Positions 1-12,023 of a DNA stretch of 64,000 nucleotides are shown here, piece after piece. Position 1 is the stretch's first letter. Every line of letters begins with the position of its first letter. Under the pieces are notes generated by a model, which was given only the letters and a program-made list of their open reading frames with translations, did not search any database and was not told where the DNA came from. A program made the translations under genes and the position numbers. The stretch lies in the NCBI GenBank assembly GCA_030248195.1, contig JASAND010020903.1, positions 62,001 to 126,000 of the forward strand, given 5' to 3'. Origin of the DNA: Trissonchulus latispiculum (Eukaryota; Nematoda; Enoplea; Enoplida; Ironidae).

Positions 1-172
1 TTTGCTATGTTTAACACATGTCGAGGTCACCTTCGAAGGGCTCTACAGGACGATAGAAGCAATATTACGCAAAACGCTCTTGTCTTGTTTTGAGGAACCA
101 TTGGGACTACAAAATATGTGAAAATGAGCAAAATCGGAGTTGGTCGAAAAACCGGCCAAAAAGCGACCCCCC
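1..172. other. Window edge, probable end of a TTAA-type repeat
   Basis: No gene is seen. The stretch ends in a C-run directly before TTAA at 173-176. This is the expected right end of another element like the one that begins there, so a neighbouring copy may be cut by the window edge. That is inference; its other end is not in view. Confidence 0.3.
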
Positions 173-1395
173 TTAAGGGGGGGCTACTAAAATCGACTTG
201 CCCCGACTTTGTCCGATTGGCCTACTTTTTGGCGAAGATGTAGAGCATGGGTGTGGTCAAAAAATACCGGGTACTGAGATATTATCTGCCTTCCAGCCAT
301 GTGCAGCCGTCTGGTTTATGTGCCCGACCCCCCGTTTTTCACAACAACCAACATAATTAATTAAAAATTTCTGCTGGATGCAAGACCTTAGCTTCAAAGT
401 TGCCATTTGCAAATATGATTTGGTACATGTGCCCCGATCTGCAGAAAAATACTAGACGTCTGTATCTTATCTGCATCTCTGGTAATTACTCTTCAAAGTT
501 GAAGTTTCGGCCAAAGTTTAAAAATTTTTGGCTAACGAAAGGAAAATTTTATTACTCGTGCGAGCTATGAGGCTGTAATTTGGCATAAAAGGAGGCCCTA
601 TAGGAGTACTCATTTGTGCCAATTTGCAAGAAATTTTGCCGCGTGAAAAAATTTTTATGTCAACTTTAATCTTCAAAAATTGCCAAAATCGCCATTTTCA
701 GTCTGTCGGATCCTGTGTAGAGGCTTTCTGCAGCCATAGAAGTCGCAAACCTTCACTAATCGAGCTGAAATCGGTTGTGGGTGTGTTTTCGACCACGCTG
801 AGTTCAAATATATCAAAAAAATTTAATTTCAAAAAATTTGATTTTTTCGATTTCTGTGGGGTGCCATTGCCCAAAAAAGGCGATTTTGGCAATTTTTGAA
901 GATAAAAGTTGACAAAAATGTTTTTACGCGGCAGAATTTCTTGCCATTTGGCACAAATGAGTACTCCTATAGGGCCTCCTTTTATGCCAAATAAACAGCC
1001 TTATAGCTCGCACTAGTAATAAAATTTTCCTTTCGTTAGCCAAAATTTTTTAAATTTTTGCCGAAACTTCAACTTTGAAGAGTAATTCCCTTAGATACAG
1101 ATAAGATACAGACGTCTAGTATTTTTCTGCAGATCGGGGCACATGTACCAAATCATATTTGCAAATGGCAACTTTGAAGCTAAGGTCTTGCATCCAGCAG
1201 AAATTTTTAATTAATTATGTTGGTTGTTGTGAAAAACGGGGGGTCGGGCACATAAACCAGACGGCTGCACATGGCTGGAAGGCAGATAAGATCTCAGTAC
1301 CCGATATTTTTTTGACCACACCCATGCTCTATATCTTCGCCAAAAAGTAGGCCAATCGGACAAAGTCGGGGCAAACCTTTAGTAGCCCCCCTTAA
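173..1395. mobile_element. TTAA-bounded long inverted-repeat (foldback) element
   Basis: Both ends read TTAA, then a G-run, then GCTACTAAA; the right end is the reverse complement. The arms are about 500 bp and mirror around position 784. For example, GGTACATGTGCCCCGATC at 422 returns inverted at about 1133-1150, and the AATTAATTAAAAATTTCTGC block near 353-373 returns near 1199-1216. A loop of about 180 bp (roughly 694-878) holds the words TTTCGACCACGCTGAGTTCA seen again in the 30-32 kb foldbacks. No coding sequence is visible. TTAA ends would fit piggyBac- or Kolobok-type target choice, but no transposase supports either. Confidence 0.75.
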
Positions 1396-1490
1396 TATGG
1401 ACTTTGTCCGCGTTTTGTAGCCATTTTCTTATTGGCTGGACGTTTAGCGATAGCGTTCAGTGAAGAAATTCCATTATTTTACTTGCTAAG

Positions 1491-3515
1491 TTAAGGGGGG
1501 GGGGGGGCTACGAATAACACTAGACGTTCAATGTTGGAAAAGCTACATAGCTAGTTTTTTGCCACATAGTAGTATTAGGTTTAGTGTAAAATAGTTTAAA
1601 GTTTGAAAGAATTCCATGCAGCGTAGCGTGCTGTGGAGCCATCAGAAGTTGGTGCTGTCGGTCCAAAGCTCGACATGACACATACACAAACTTCGCCTCG
1701 CCCTGATCGCTATGCGCAAGGTACGGTACCCAAATTTTCCAGAAATAGATCTGACATATAGTGCTGTGATATCGTGTAAAATAATCCTTAGATCAATGTA
1801 TACTTTTCTGTCAGATACAATCAAAGTACGAAAAATTGGGTGTTGTAGGTCTATACGGGTGGAGGTTAACTAACGTCTAATGAGCTGTGGTTTACCAAAT
1901 AAACCCAACTTTGCTCCAATTAATACTCCAAGTATCTGGCTTCACTTGTGTGAAAATGACGTGATTTCGTTAATCCCTGCGTTCGCAGTGCTAGATTACA
2001 TTATCGATATTGTCGCTGTTATTTGGTGCCATTTCGAAGATGTGAGTCAATTACTCCAAAGTACTGTGGCAGAATCGGCTGAAACTTTGCGCATTATAGG
2101 CCAGTGAGTGTACCAAGATGTGCAGAAAGCTAGATCACTAAATATCGCTCCAAAGCTTAGAAATGCTAGATTGATTTCCCGAAGCATGGATGGCGATCGC
2201 TCCAAAGAGCTATAAGACAGTTGTAAGCGCATACTGCACGAAGGAAGCGTAATATCGAAAAACGGATTTCATATTCGGATTCGGCAGGGGCTAATTTCAT
2301 AAAGATTTGCGGATTTGCAAGTGCGAGTTTGCAAGTACTCGCACTTGAAACGCAAGTGCGGATTGCAAGTGTTTCATAAAACTTTTCCGCAAACTTGCAG
2401 AAATTAGCTAAGCAAGTTGCGGGACTTGACGGACTTGCAAGGCAAGTGCGAGTACTTGCGTTGCAAGTGCGAGTAGAAGCAAAACTGACCATAATTCTTT
2501 AAAAAATCATAACGTTTTCATAATAACTTCAAATTTATTGAAATTTTCACGAATTATACAAAAGATGTCAAAGCAGTTAATAATGAAATTTGGTTAAAAA
2601 CTGACGAAAATTAAGGAAGATATTCCAATTTTTCAAAAATCGTCTAGTTGAAATCTACAAAACTACTTTACTCGCAGTTGCAAGTTGCAAGTGACTGTTC
2701 CAGCGAGTTTTATGGAACACTTACTTGCTGCTAGTGTTCAAGCAAACTTGCAACTTGCAACCCACTTGACTCGCAATTCAAGTGCAAGTGCGGATTCCGC
2801 ACTTGACACTTTATGAAACACTTGCAACTTGCAAATCCGCAACTTGCAGCTGCGAGTTGCGGAATCTGCAACTTGCAAAGTTTTATGAAATTGGCCCCAG
2901 GTCAAATAACCCCTATAAGCACCTTTTCGGCAAAATCGGAGACAAAAAATTTTTTGACCCCATTTTTACTGCGCTTAGCTAGCTTTTCAGGCCTAAAAAT
3001 AAGGGTTATTTCTTAACGAAATCTTTGCTAGCACACTAACCAGAAAACCAAAACCCTCGAAACATACCCGCAGTTTGCCCCAATTAGAGCCTAATAAATG
3101 GTAAAAAGCTGGGCTAGGCTAGGGGCTGCCAATTTTATTAGATCGAAAACGGCGCACGGTCACATCGCAACTTTTCGCCAAATTTCAAACTTTGAGCTGT
3201 TATAGCTGAAAACGGAAGCAACGCTCGAAAGCCGGAATACTTTTAATATTTAGTACTTGTAACAATAAACATTTGTGGTAAAAAGTGACAAGATCGGTCA
3301 AGCCGATAATTCACCAGAGCTGAAAAAAGCTTTTTGAAAAAACCCATTTTTCAAACTAAAATTTGTATTTTGGCGTCCTGCCAAAAACGGTGTATATGAG
3401 ATATATTGTTGCCCACCCTAAACTTTTTTACTTTGATATGTTGGCTAACAATAGGCGAAAAAGTAGCTCTCTCCGACGATGTCGTGCCAACCCGTTCGTA
3501 GCCCCCCCCCCTTAA
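1491..3515. mobile_element. Second TTAA / G-run / GCTACGAA bounded element
   Basis: The left end is TTAA, a 13-base G-run and CTACGAA (1491-1513). The right end is TTCGTAG, a C-run and TTAA (about 3495-3515). The shared terminus is about 20 bp, varying in G-run length, and matches the element at 173-1395 except for one base after CTAC. The interior has no recognised gene and contains the nested element at 2285-2900. The two ends could also belong to two separate damaged copies. Confidence 0.5.
2285..2900. mobile_element. Nested MITE with CTTGCAAGT subterminal arrays
   Basis: Terminal inverted repeats read CAGGGGCTAATTTCATAAA on the left and, inverted, TTTATGAAATTGGCCCCAG on the right. Inside each end are many copies of TTGCAAGT, its complement ACTTGCAA, and AAGTGCGAGT. 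The middle 180 bp or so is plain AT-rich DNA. The left flank (AATATCGAAAAACGGATTTC) and the right flank (CAAAATCGGAGACAAAAAAT) match the two sides of the 30-32 kb foldback arms, so it seems to have jumped into an older foldback copy. CAGGGGC termini are hAT-like, but no 8-bp duplication can be read. Confidence 0.65.
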
Positions 3516-5545
3516 TCTGAGAAGCTGTCTGTGTGGGTCAGTTCGTTATGATGTTTGTATCACAACGAGGTTCGGCACGGATTTAGTTTGTTACATTTTG
3601 TCTGGGAAATGTGATTCCTGCGACATAGTTCTTTAACGGTAGAACCAAGTAACTGAACTAAAGCTGTGCTAAAGAATTGCTATATTCTCCTCTGAATTCT
3701 GAATACATCGTTGAAGGCTCAAGAACTTGTGGTATGTATATGTATCTGGTTCGTTCATTCATGTTCTCAAAGAAACTTTCAAGTATATGTACAGAAATAG
3801 GTACACTTGTTGAACATGAGGAGAGAGGGGAGAGTCAGCTTCTTTCTCTTCTATTCTAATGGATTTAAGTTTGCTGAGGAATTAGATTAAGTACTTCCGT
3901 TCCTAGTAAAAGTGGGAGTAGGCGAATGCTCGCTGGATTCATGAAAAACTTTGATATATTAACAGTGTGTGTCTTGAGATACGTAATTTGGTATCCTTCT
4001 TATACATGACTTGACTTCGTCGGATTTTCGGTTCCTAAAGGCAGGGCTCGTGATGTTTTCGGAGCCTACTCTAGAATTGAGCCGCCCCTCACGGAGTCAC
4101 ATTAGCGTGAGGGTTTAATAGTTTTGTGCTCGTTTTAGAAGGCTTTCTTCTTTCTCGTAATTAGTTTAGGTAGTTTTTTGGTCCGAACTGAAATGCCAAT
4201 TTGTCCAGAAAGCGTTCTTTCACTTGGAATAAACTAGATTAGCCCAGTGTAGCTTTTTAAACTTGCTGGTTTGGTGTTTCCCTTTTTAGAACTTGTTTGG
4301 TTGGTCTGGGATTTTTCGCTTTGTCCAAAATTGGGGTGGATAGACAGTTGAACTGGAAGAATTTTTGGACACGAGAACTACCGATGAACTCAACTCAGTT
4401 GTTAGCAGTGCATTCTTTAGTCAACATACTTGAATTTGAGCAAATCATTTAGTCAGTTCTCAATCATTCCATCATAACGGATTTAAGAAATGCTGGTTTA
4501 TATTATTATGTTACTGCATCCAGGCAGTTGAATTTATAAAAAGAATACAAAAAAGTAAAAACTAAATGCACCAGTTTAATGAAAACTAATCAGATGTTGA
4601 CAGAGCATTCTTAATGTTCTGAAAGTTACAATTGTATTCTCCAGAAATAAATTTGTTTTGTAGTGCCTTTACATATTTAATAACCAACAAAAATTTAAGA
4701 CTTATGTTTCGCCGCTTTTCTTGTTGTGTGGATGCATGCGGCAGTAGTTTATAAAATTTAACTTCCGTCGTAGAATTGATTACAAACTACAAAGGTGGTT
4801 TTAAATGGCTTTTGTAGGCATATTCGTTTAGTGGTTTTGAGTTTAATCCATTACATTTTGAATCGAAAAATTGACAAAAGTTATTCTCGCTATTCCTCAG
4901 GATTTTGTGTAAATGCCAGATTAAGGGCAAGTTTTAGAAAATTAAAATTTTGCGGACATCTTGCGCAAAGTTCGACCAATTTCACCCGTATTTTCAGCTC
5001 CAGGCGATTGGATGTCTTAGCTAATTCGGGCATTCTTTTCACTAAAATGTTGGCTGCTATCAGTTGTTTGAACTTTTTGAAGTTACTCCTGCTTGTGAAC
5101 GACTTTTCAGTCTCGCACACTTAGTAAGTAACTACATATTCACTGGACTCCTGAGTTTTTGCTGTTTTGTATGTATTTCTCCAGTCGAAAGTTTAGATCA
5201 AACTCAGTAAATTCCAGTAAAATTAAAAACAGTAAATACAGTTAATTCCAGCAATAACATAGTTAGCACCGGTTACTAGTTTTAAGTTAACGGTACAAAA
5301 ATCTCATTCTTTGGCCCTCCGAACAATCTTTCTTAATTTATTAATTTTTAAGCTTATTTTTTGGGCTACACTCCGACATCTTTTCGGCCTTTGCTCCTTT
5401 CTACTTTCTTTTCTGGCTTCCTTTCTTATAAGTTTTCGAATTAAATTCAGAATGCAACTACCTTTCTATCATTGTGATTTCTTGTTTGGGGGATGATAAA
5501 ATTTTATTTTGCTCTTTTCAAGCTAACTTTTATCGTCCAAATTGT
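3516..5545. other. Intergenic, no feature recognised
   Basis: AT-rich sequence with only short chance ORFs. No tRNA, splice-flanked exon, inverted repeat or tandem array was recognised here. Confidence 0.5.
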
Positions 5546-5930
5546 GTCGTGACGGCCGAGTGGTTAAGGCGCTCGACTTGAAATCCGATAGTCCGAGGCA
5601 CGAATCCCCGCCTTCACAAGGCTTTCATAAATCCCCTTAACCAAGGGAAGCGCTTATTGGTTCGTCGCTGGCTCTAGCTATCCGTCCTTGTTTGATCGGT
5701 AACTGGGTATAATATATTCCACCACTGTTGTGAGGAGGCAACAGGAGTCCATGTAGGTGGTAATAACCTGAAGTCCTTGAAGGTCGCCCCCTTCCACAGA
5801 TGCAGTCATCATTCGAGGTGACACTGCTGGGCTGGCTCTACAGCTTTTTACTTGGGAAATGTTAGACACCCCTGTCCCTGAAGTAGAGATGGAGACATTC
5901 TTCAGGGTTACAGTTAACGTTTTACTTTCT
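5546..5930 (+). mobile_element. tRNA-Ser-headed SINE, older copy
   Basis: The head (5546-5620) is a clear tRNA-Ser relative. It has GTCGTGACGGCCGAGTGG, a GGTTAAGGC D-arm and an anticodon loop CTTGAAA with TGA anticodon. The acceptor and T-arm no longer pair well, so it is not a good functional tRNA. The body that follows (AGCTATCCGTC, CACCACTG, AGGAGGCAACAGG, CCCCCTTCCACAGATGCAGT, TCGAGGTGACACT) lines up with the copy at 37.2 kb. The far 3' limit is uncertain because this copy is diverged after about 5840. Confidence 0.7.
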
Positions 5931-6528
5931 AAGCCTAAAATTGAATATTTGACGAGACAAAATGTCGAAAAGCTACGGAACTAAACCAGGTAAAAGACGC
6001 CGACTCCAGGCACTCTAAGGCTGTCGGGCCGGATCAAGCGCTCCAAAAGCGATCAACCGAGCATGGTTTAATGCTTTGACACTTCATTATGATTAAATTT
6101 CAATTTTACGATCAGGTTAAAGTTAGAATTTTAGATGACATATTATATTTTTTAAAATTGGGTTTCTTCCTTTGACTTAAAAGTTATTCGTTTAGATACA
6201 AAGAGATCTCTGTCGCATCTGATCCGAGAATTCACATTTTAGAGCAGTCATAAAACAGTTATATTAGCACTTTTATTGCAAAATTTGAACAATTTGATAA
6301 CTTTACGTACGTAAGTATGCACTATAGTTGACTCCCTGGAGTATAGTTGTATTGTTTTGAAGGCTGCCGCCTTTACAATATACTATACTTTTTCAGAACA
6401 CTGCTCCATTTCGTTTCTGGTTAATGGACGATGCTGACATAATTTTATGTAAACTTTATGAATTGTATTCACAAATAAAAAGAAGCAGTGAAAGAAATTA
6501 TTGAAACATACAAGTCTGCTATTTATTA

Positions 6529-6530
<2 letters not shown>
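5931..6530. other. Intergenic, no feature recognised
   Basis: AT-rich DNA between the SINE and the TA microsatellite. Nothing coding or repetitive was recognised. Confidence 0.5.

Positions 6531-6604
<74 letters not shown>
6531..6604. repeat. (TA)n microsatellite, about 36 units
   Basis: An uninterrupted run of alternating T and A. The Tyr-Ile reading frames on both strands across it are artefacts of the repeat. Confidence 0.95.
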
Positions 6605-6608
<4 letters not shown>

Positions 6609-6744
6609 AAACTTTTAAAATCTATAAATTTAGCCCCTTCTGTTCTTTGGTTGGCGGCTATGTTCGTTGAGCAATTCGCGGTGCCTACAACGTGTCACTT
6701 TTCAGCACTTTTTCGCCTTGACTTTGTTGCTCATAAAATTTCCT

Positions 6745-7404
6745 TTAATCCAACACTTTTGGGGGAAAAAGTTGATTTTCCACCCGTGCGTGCAATAGCC
6801 TGAGCTGAACTGCTGTTGAAGTATCCCGCTGCTTGTTGTGAAGGTTTCCACTTTCCCCCCTGTATTTGTGTATCACTCTGCAATTCCTAAAATTGAAATT
6901 CTCCGTTTCTACAGCCATTGTTGTTCTTTTACTTAATTTTTCAATTAAATGACTACAACACTGTTTTAAGATTAGTTCTATTTGAGTGAGCCAATATTGC
7001 CTAAAGTTGAGGTACCCATATACATTGTCATGCAATAGTGTTGGACTTAAGTCTGATAATTTCATTTGCTCCTGTATAGAAAGTTTCCATTTTTCCATTT
7101 CTTCGGCTGTGTATCTTTGCTGATTAGAAGTTATTTTTGACATTGGAAACATTTTTTCTTCCTACTTTTAATTTTGCCTTCCAGTTCTGCCAAGAAAAGC
7201 ACTCCCCGCTGAACTGCAAAATTTTGACAGGAAAATTGTGATCAGCCATGACATTCTGGATTTCCAGTGATTCCATTTTGTCTGCGGAATGAACTGTGTG
7301 CAGCATTTCGTACAGTGCTGCAAGTGTGGTCCCGGTGAGTTCTCTCCTGTGCTTTTATATCTAAATTTATTTCTATGTTTACTGTTTGACCCATGTGCTT
7401 GCAT
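6745..7404 (-). pseudogene. Degenerate minus-strand coding remnant, family unknown
   Basis: Two minus-strand reading frames overlap by a few codons (about 7306-7124 and 7152-6745) and look protein-like rather than random. The upstream one contains VKILQFSGECFSWQNWKAKL. This loosely resembles the FSG...W...W segment of Gag-like proteins of BEL/Pao retrotransposons, but that is a weak impression. The downstream frame begins MFPMSKITSNQQRYTAEEME and is rich in charged helical sequence. A single frameshift near 7130-7150 would explain the split. No zinc knuckle, protease or reverse transcriptase is adjacent. It could equally be a chance frame. Confidence 0.25.
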
Positions 7405-7834
7405 TCGAGCTTTCTAAATTGTATATATACGTATGTATTTGTTATTGTTAATTATTTTACGTCGATTTGGACCAGATATCATATTGGTTCGATAAGAAAA
7501 GCTTGAGGTATACGTATATACTAGATTTAACTAAGCTAATTTTTAGTTGTAAAATAAAAATTTAATTTTTTAAATTTAAATTTATATTCAATTTAATTAG
7601 ATCTAAATCTGGTTGAATCTGTTTGGGAGTGATGTTTGTTTCGTCGAATTATACAACTGAATCCTGTTGAGTTAATGTCTTACTGGGTATTTCTAAAATT
7701 GTCACTATGGTGCTCGAATTTAATCATAAACTTCACCTTGACTGGGCTGTGCCGTGATGCCTCGTCTAAGTCCTCGTTTTGTGTCTTAGGTGTTGTAGGG
7801 AGTGACATTTTTCATTCATTTTTGTATTTTCAAC

Positions 7835-8014
7835 TAGAGATGAGGATTTTGGCTCGCGGCTCGGCTCGCGAGCCGAGCCGAACCGAGCCGAGCCTAACCG
7901 AGCCGAGCCGGCAACAATTTGAGCCGACCCACTTTCAAAATTCTGCCGAGCCGAGCCGACCTCATTTTCTCGCGAGCCGAGCCGAGCCGGAAAAGCTCGG
8001 CTCGTCCTCCTCTA
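7835..8014. mobile_element. hAT-type MITE, GAGCC subterminal array
   Basis: A 180-bp element packed with GAGCC/GGCTC words on both sides of a short spacer. The left terminus is TAGAGATGAGGA; the right terminus inverted reads TAGAGGAGGACGAGCC. The flanks are TTTTCAAC (7827-7834) and TTTGCAAC (8015-8022), an 8-bp target duplication with one mismatch. YAGnnATG ends with 8-bp duplications are the hAT superfamily hallmark. A chance frame of Glu-Pro-Ser repeats crosses it and is not a gene. Confidence 0.75.
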
Positions 8015-9481
8015 TTTGCAACACAAAGAAATATATATATTATTTCTGCGGTGGGTGCGTATATGAATGTACTTTCCCTGTGTTAGCGCCAAAGGCAATG
8101 GTGTTATTCTGCCTACGTGACTTCTGTGTCAGCGGAATTCTTAACGATTGAATAGTTGGATACATAGATGTTTGTGGATAGCTAAGTCATTTTTGTCGTA
8201 ATTTTGTAAAATCGTTCAGCTGTGTTAATGGCGTCGGCTTGTATGTTGTGGCCGCACCATAAACCAATATATATGAAAACGAAAAGTGCTTACTTTTATC
8301 CTAAGTCATTTCACTTGGGTTAAAGAGTCCTTTGCATCAATCTTGTTTGTCTCGGGTGCAATTGTCCAGGTTGGACCGATCTTATATTACATACCTACAG
8401 TGCATTATATATGTAGCTTAAATCGCAAGCTAACTAATGCTAACTAACTATGTATATTCCTAAGGTATGGCTAAGGTAATGCATTCAAGAAGTAGCGATG
8501 TTTGCAAACAGTTGACGTATGTTGATTTAAAAGTAGGTAAGTGAATTTCAAATAGATTTAAACTACGTTTAAACTAAAAATAAAGCTGCTCCTCTCTGGG
8601 GAGTGGAGCTCTTTGCTCCTGTTTAATTTTTGCGGCATTTCTATAAACCCTTTGTGTCTAAAAACGAGTGCATTATTATGACATGTGAAGCTAATCCGTT
8701 CGAAAGCTGTTGGCAGTGTTGCAGCTAGTTTTGTCGGTTTTGTTCAGTTTGTACAAAATTAGGTAGCCTTTGATTGACAGCTGTAGCTGCCAATCTAATG
8801 TGGAAGCGAATCTTGTTTTTAGAATAGCTACTGTGCACTGATACATATAAAGAAGAACCTGTAAAAGCGGCCCTTATGGAACACAATAATGTGATTTTTT
8901 GTTGGAAGGTACCTATATACTGTATGTATGTAGCATAAAATTGTAGAACGTGTATAAAACTGTATACCGAGATGGCGCTATTTTACTCAGTATGTTGTTC
9001 TTTCTGTGTTGTCAAGTTTTTGCACTGGATTTTTGTTTTGGAATCTCGCATTTTTATGCGATTTGAGCATAGAAAATTAGCACAATTGTAGTGTTTGTTG
9101 GATGCGTGAGCCTCTTTTATTCCAGAAAAAATTCAAGTCATTTTTGAATGGAATTTTATTTATTTATCGTCCGTCCATTTTTTGGGGAGGGAGAATTTGT
9201 TGAAGTCGAGCCTCTGTCGAGAAACTTTTTTCCTTTATCTATCTTTTATACAAAGGTTTGGCTTTCTCTCTCTATTTTCAATTGAAAAATGTAGGTACGC
9301 ACACGTACGATGCATGAAGAAAACTGCAGCTGCGACAGCTTGCAGTCTGACTTAAAAACTTGAGATATAAATCTTAGTCTTTTCTTGAAACTTTTATTTT
9401 TCACCAATTTTTCCATAAAATATATACACTGGTCTGTTTTGAGTTGGGGCAGTTGCAGCGCATTGTGGTGAGTTATAAACG
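8015..9481. other. Intergenic, no feature recognised
   Basis: AT-rich DNA with no recognised coding exon, RNA gene or repeat. Confidence 0.5.
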
Positions 9482-9640
9482 CTGGCTTTTTCTAGTCGAA
9501 AACAGTGTGGGGAACGTCCCCCCCACTAGTGGAGGATGGAATCCAAAGTGACCAATAATTAGCAAAAATGCAGTAAAGATCGCCTGTTTTCTACATATTA
9601 TACTGCTATAACAAAGGTTAAAAGTGTTGCAAAATTACGT
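9482..9640 (+). mobile_element. Truncated G-tract MITE
   Basis: It begins CTGGCTTTTTCTAGTCG, the left terminus of the family at 19443, 38486 and 48789. It continues with CCCCCCCACTAGTGGAGG and CCTGTTTTCTACATAT...ACTGCTATAAC. The same words occur in the same order at 48841-48965 of the full copy. No right terminus is found, so the copy is truncated or decayed. Confidence 0.6.
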
Positions 9641-12023
9641 TAGTTATATAAGTATGACAGATTGTAGGGCAATGGGTCACTTCCAAAAACTAAGAATTCC
9701 AATTCCAAGTATATATATAATTAAGGAATCCCAAGTAAATCAAGAACTTTTAGGGATCTATACTAATCTTAGAAAACTCCTTTTAGTGTTCCCATTGTTT
9801 TGAAGGTTTATGCATCTTTGCCTGATTACCACAGAAAATTGGGCTCCGGTGCCCAGAGTTCTGTGAATCGTGTATGGTAGTTACATTGGCAGCTGGGATT
9901 ATTCCTTAATACGTGCTGAGTTTTGTCATCAATTTGTTTTCCTGATTTTTATAGTAGAAGTTGAACCGGACAGGGCTGCCGTTAGTAGGCAATCTCTGTC
10001 AGTCAGCAGTTGTTCCTGAGCAAAATTTTATTTTAAAAATTCAGTTTCAGTGTTCCCACAATTTTCAAACTCACTGTATTTTCTTCATTCTGAGAATTTT
10101 CGGTGTCCAGGTTACGTTTCGTTACATTTGGCCAGTTCTGATAATTGTGCTGATCTCTGATTATCATGATAGGAAATACGTATATGCTAGACTTTTTGAG
10201 GGGACAGGTAGGAAGGAAAAGTGATAACTAAACTGACTCTTCTCAGTAATTATTGGTGACAGTTTTGGCGTGAATAAGTGATGATTATAGTCTTAGTAGG
10301 AGGCCCATTTTCCCTTTCAGTGTTTCTAAGTTTAAGATTTATGGCACAGAATAGAGGGTGAGGTAACGCGTTTTTCAGGTCAGCTCATTTCTGCCTCACC
10401 GACCACCTAGCTTGACTTTCTATTTTTATTTATATAAGTTTTTCTCTGAAATTTTTGTTTGCTTAGTTGAGTATGATGTATTGCTGTGATGAAGAGCAAG
10501 TGTGTACGTTTACATAGATAGGTACGTACGTAACTGTTTGTAAGTAATACAGGTGATAGTAGCTCACGCTGACACCTCAACGTGTAAATTTTACAGATAT
10601 AGAAATTATTCGCTCACTTATCTTGGCAGTTAAAGGTGTCAGCGTTAAATGCTTGTTACAATTGAGGGCGACACTTTACACGTCAAAACGTGGACTAGCT
10701 GTGGGAAGCGAGTAAACTAAATAATCCACGATTTTTATATACCATGTAAAGGAAATCCCCCGCTACGAAAATATTAGCCAAATCCAACAGCTTATTGATG
10801 GCAGAAGACTATGTTATACTCATTTCGGCAACATCGACGATTTCTCTTATTTCGATGAACTCCATGTCAAACGGTGTTTTTTCTGTCTTACTCTTTTTAT
10901 GGGGATGTAAGTAGCTGCTAGTTGTGAGCGGAATCTTAGTCCTACTTTGGTTTGATGGTGCAATTTATCAGTGAATAAAGGTCCCCACTGCAAGCCAAGT
11001 TTAACATAAGACTGTAAAATCCACTTTTGATTTATTTCGTAATGCATGCACTCACAGTGTAGTATAATATAAGTAGAGTATGGTTCTCAAACATTCAAAA
11101 TTGCATTTCCTTCCCCCTTTTGCAGTTTTAAAAATTTTCACAGAGACTCAATTTAATAGATGGGCACACAATGCCTTTTTGGAAACTTTTGAATATAGTT
11201 CGTGGCAATTTTACAATTCCTTTTGCCTCTATCCTTCTTAGAGATAAGTTTATATTTCTACTCGGATTAGAATTTATGTTGGTGCGGTGCACTATCAACT
11301 GCAGTAACTCTGATGTAAATTAGCTGTCTAAATAAAGTTTTACGAGCTCTATATTTTACTGTGGGGGGAAATTGAAGTAGAGGTTAAAATTTTGTTAAAT
11401 CGGAGAGGGACCGAGGAGATGATTAAATTGTATTTAATTATATATATATATATATATGTATATTAAACTTAAAATTTAACTTTTGGTGTTAATAATATTT
11501 TAGTTATTGTTTCTATCAAATTCAACATATATACTACATTTTTCAACCTAAAGGTTAGTATATGCTACTTTTTCTAATTTTCTCATTGCTCCATTGGTGG
11601 GCTGCTAATGACCACCTTTTGCTGGGCGCTCTTTTTGATTGTATAAGGCCGCCTATTTTTCTGTCCTATTGAGTTTATGGTTCATGGAATTGATAAAAGT
11701 TTGTGATAATTTGAAGTCTGTATGGAGGTAGGTAGAAAAGAATAAGTTTCGAAATCTAACTTTTACTTTACATTGCTTTTATTTCGGAGTCGTTAAGTCT
11801 GTTGAGGTTGAGCGTTACCCATCCAGCACATATAATTTCTTACAATACTTTTCTTATTCCGCATAACGTTACTCACTCTAAGACGGTTTAGGCCTTTGGA
11901 TTGTGCATTTTTAGGCTATTTCGTGTGTTAACTTTTCTATCATCCAAGCTGTGTAATAACTCAGTTGGTTTGCTACATATGCTCATTTCGGTTCTGATCT
12001 TAGATATATATGAATGTGTACGT
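9641..12023. other. Intergenic, no feature recognised
   Basis: AT-rich, with a short TA run at about 11438-11462. Chance ORFs only. Confidence 0.5.

Noticed and set aside
5546..5621. Functional tRNA-Ser(TGA) gene
   Set aside because: Acceptor and T-stem pairing is poor, and the sequence continues into a body shared with another copy at 37.2 kb, so it is a SINE head.
6383..6670. Tyr-Ile-rich open frames on both strands
   Set aside because: They are the translation of a (TA)n microsatellite, which is open in several frames by nature; the same applies near 24251-24466.
7835..8014. Pro/Ser/Glu-repeat protein
   Set aside because: The repeat is the GAGCC subterminal array of a MITE; the frame has no conserved ends.
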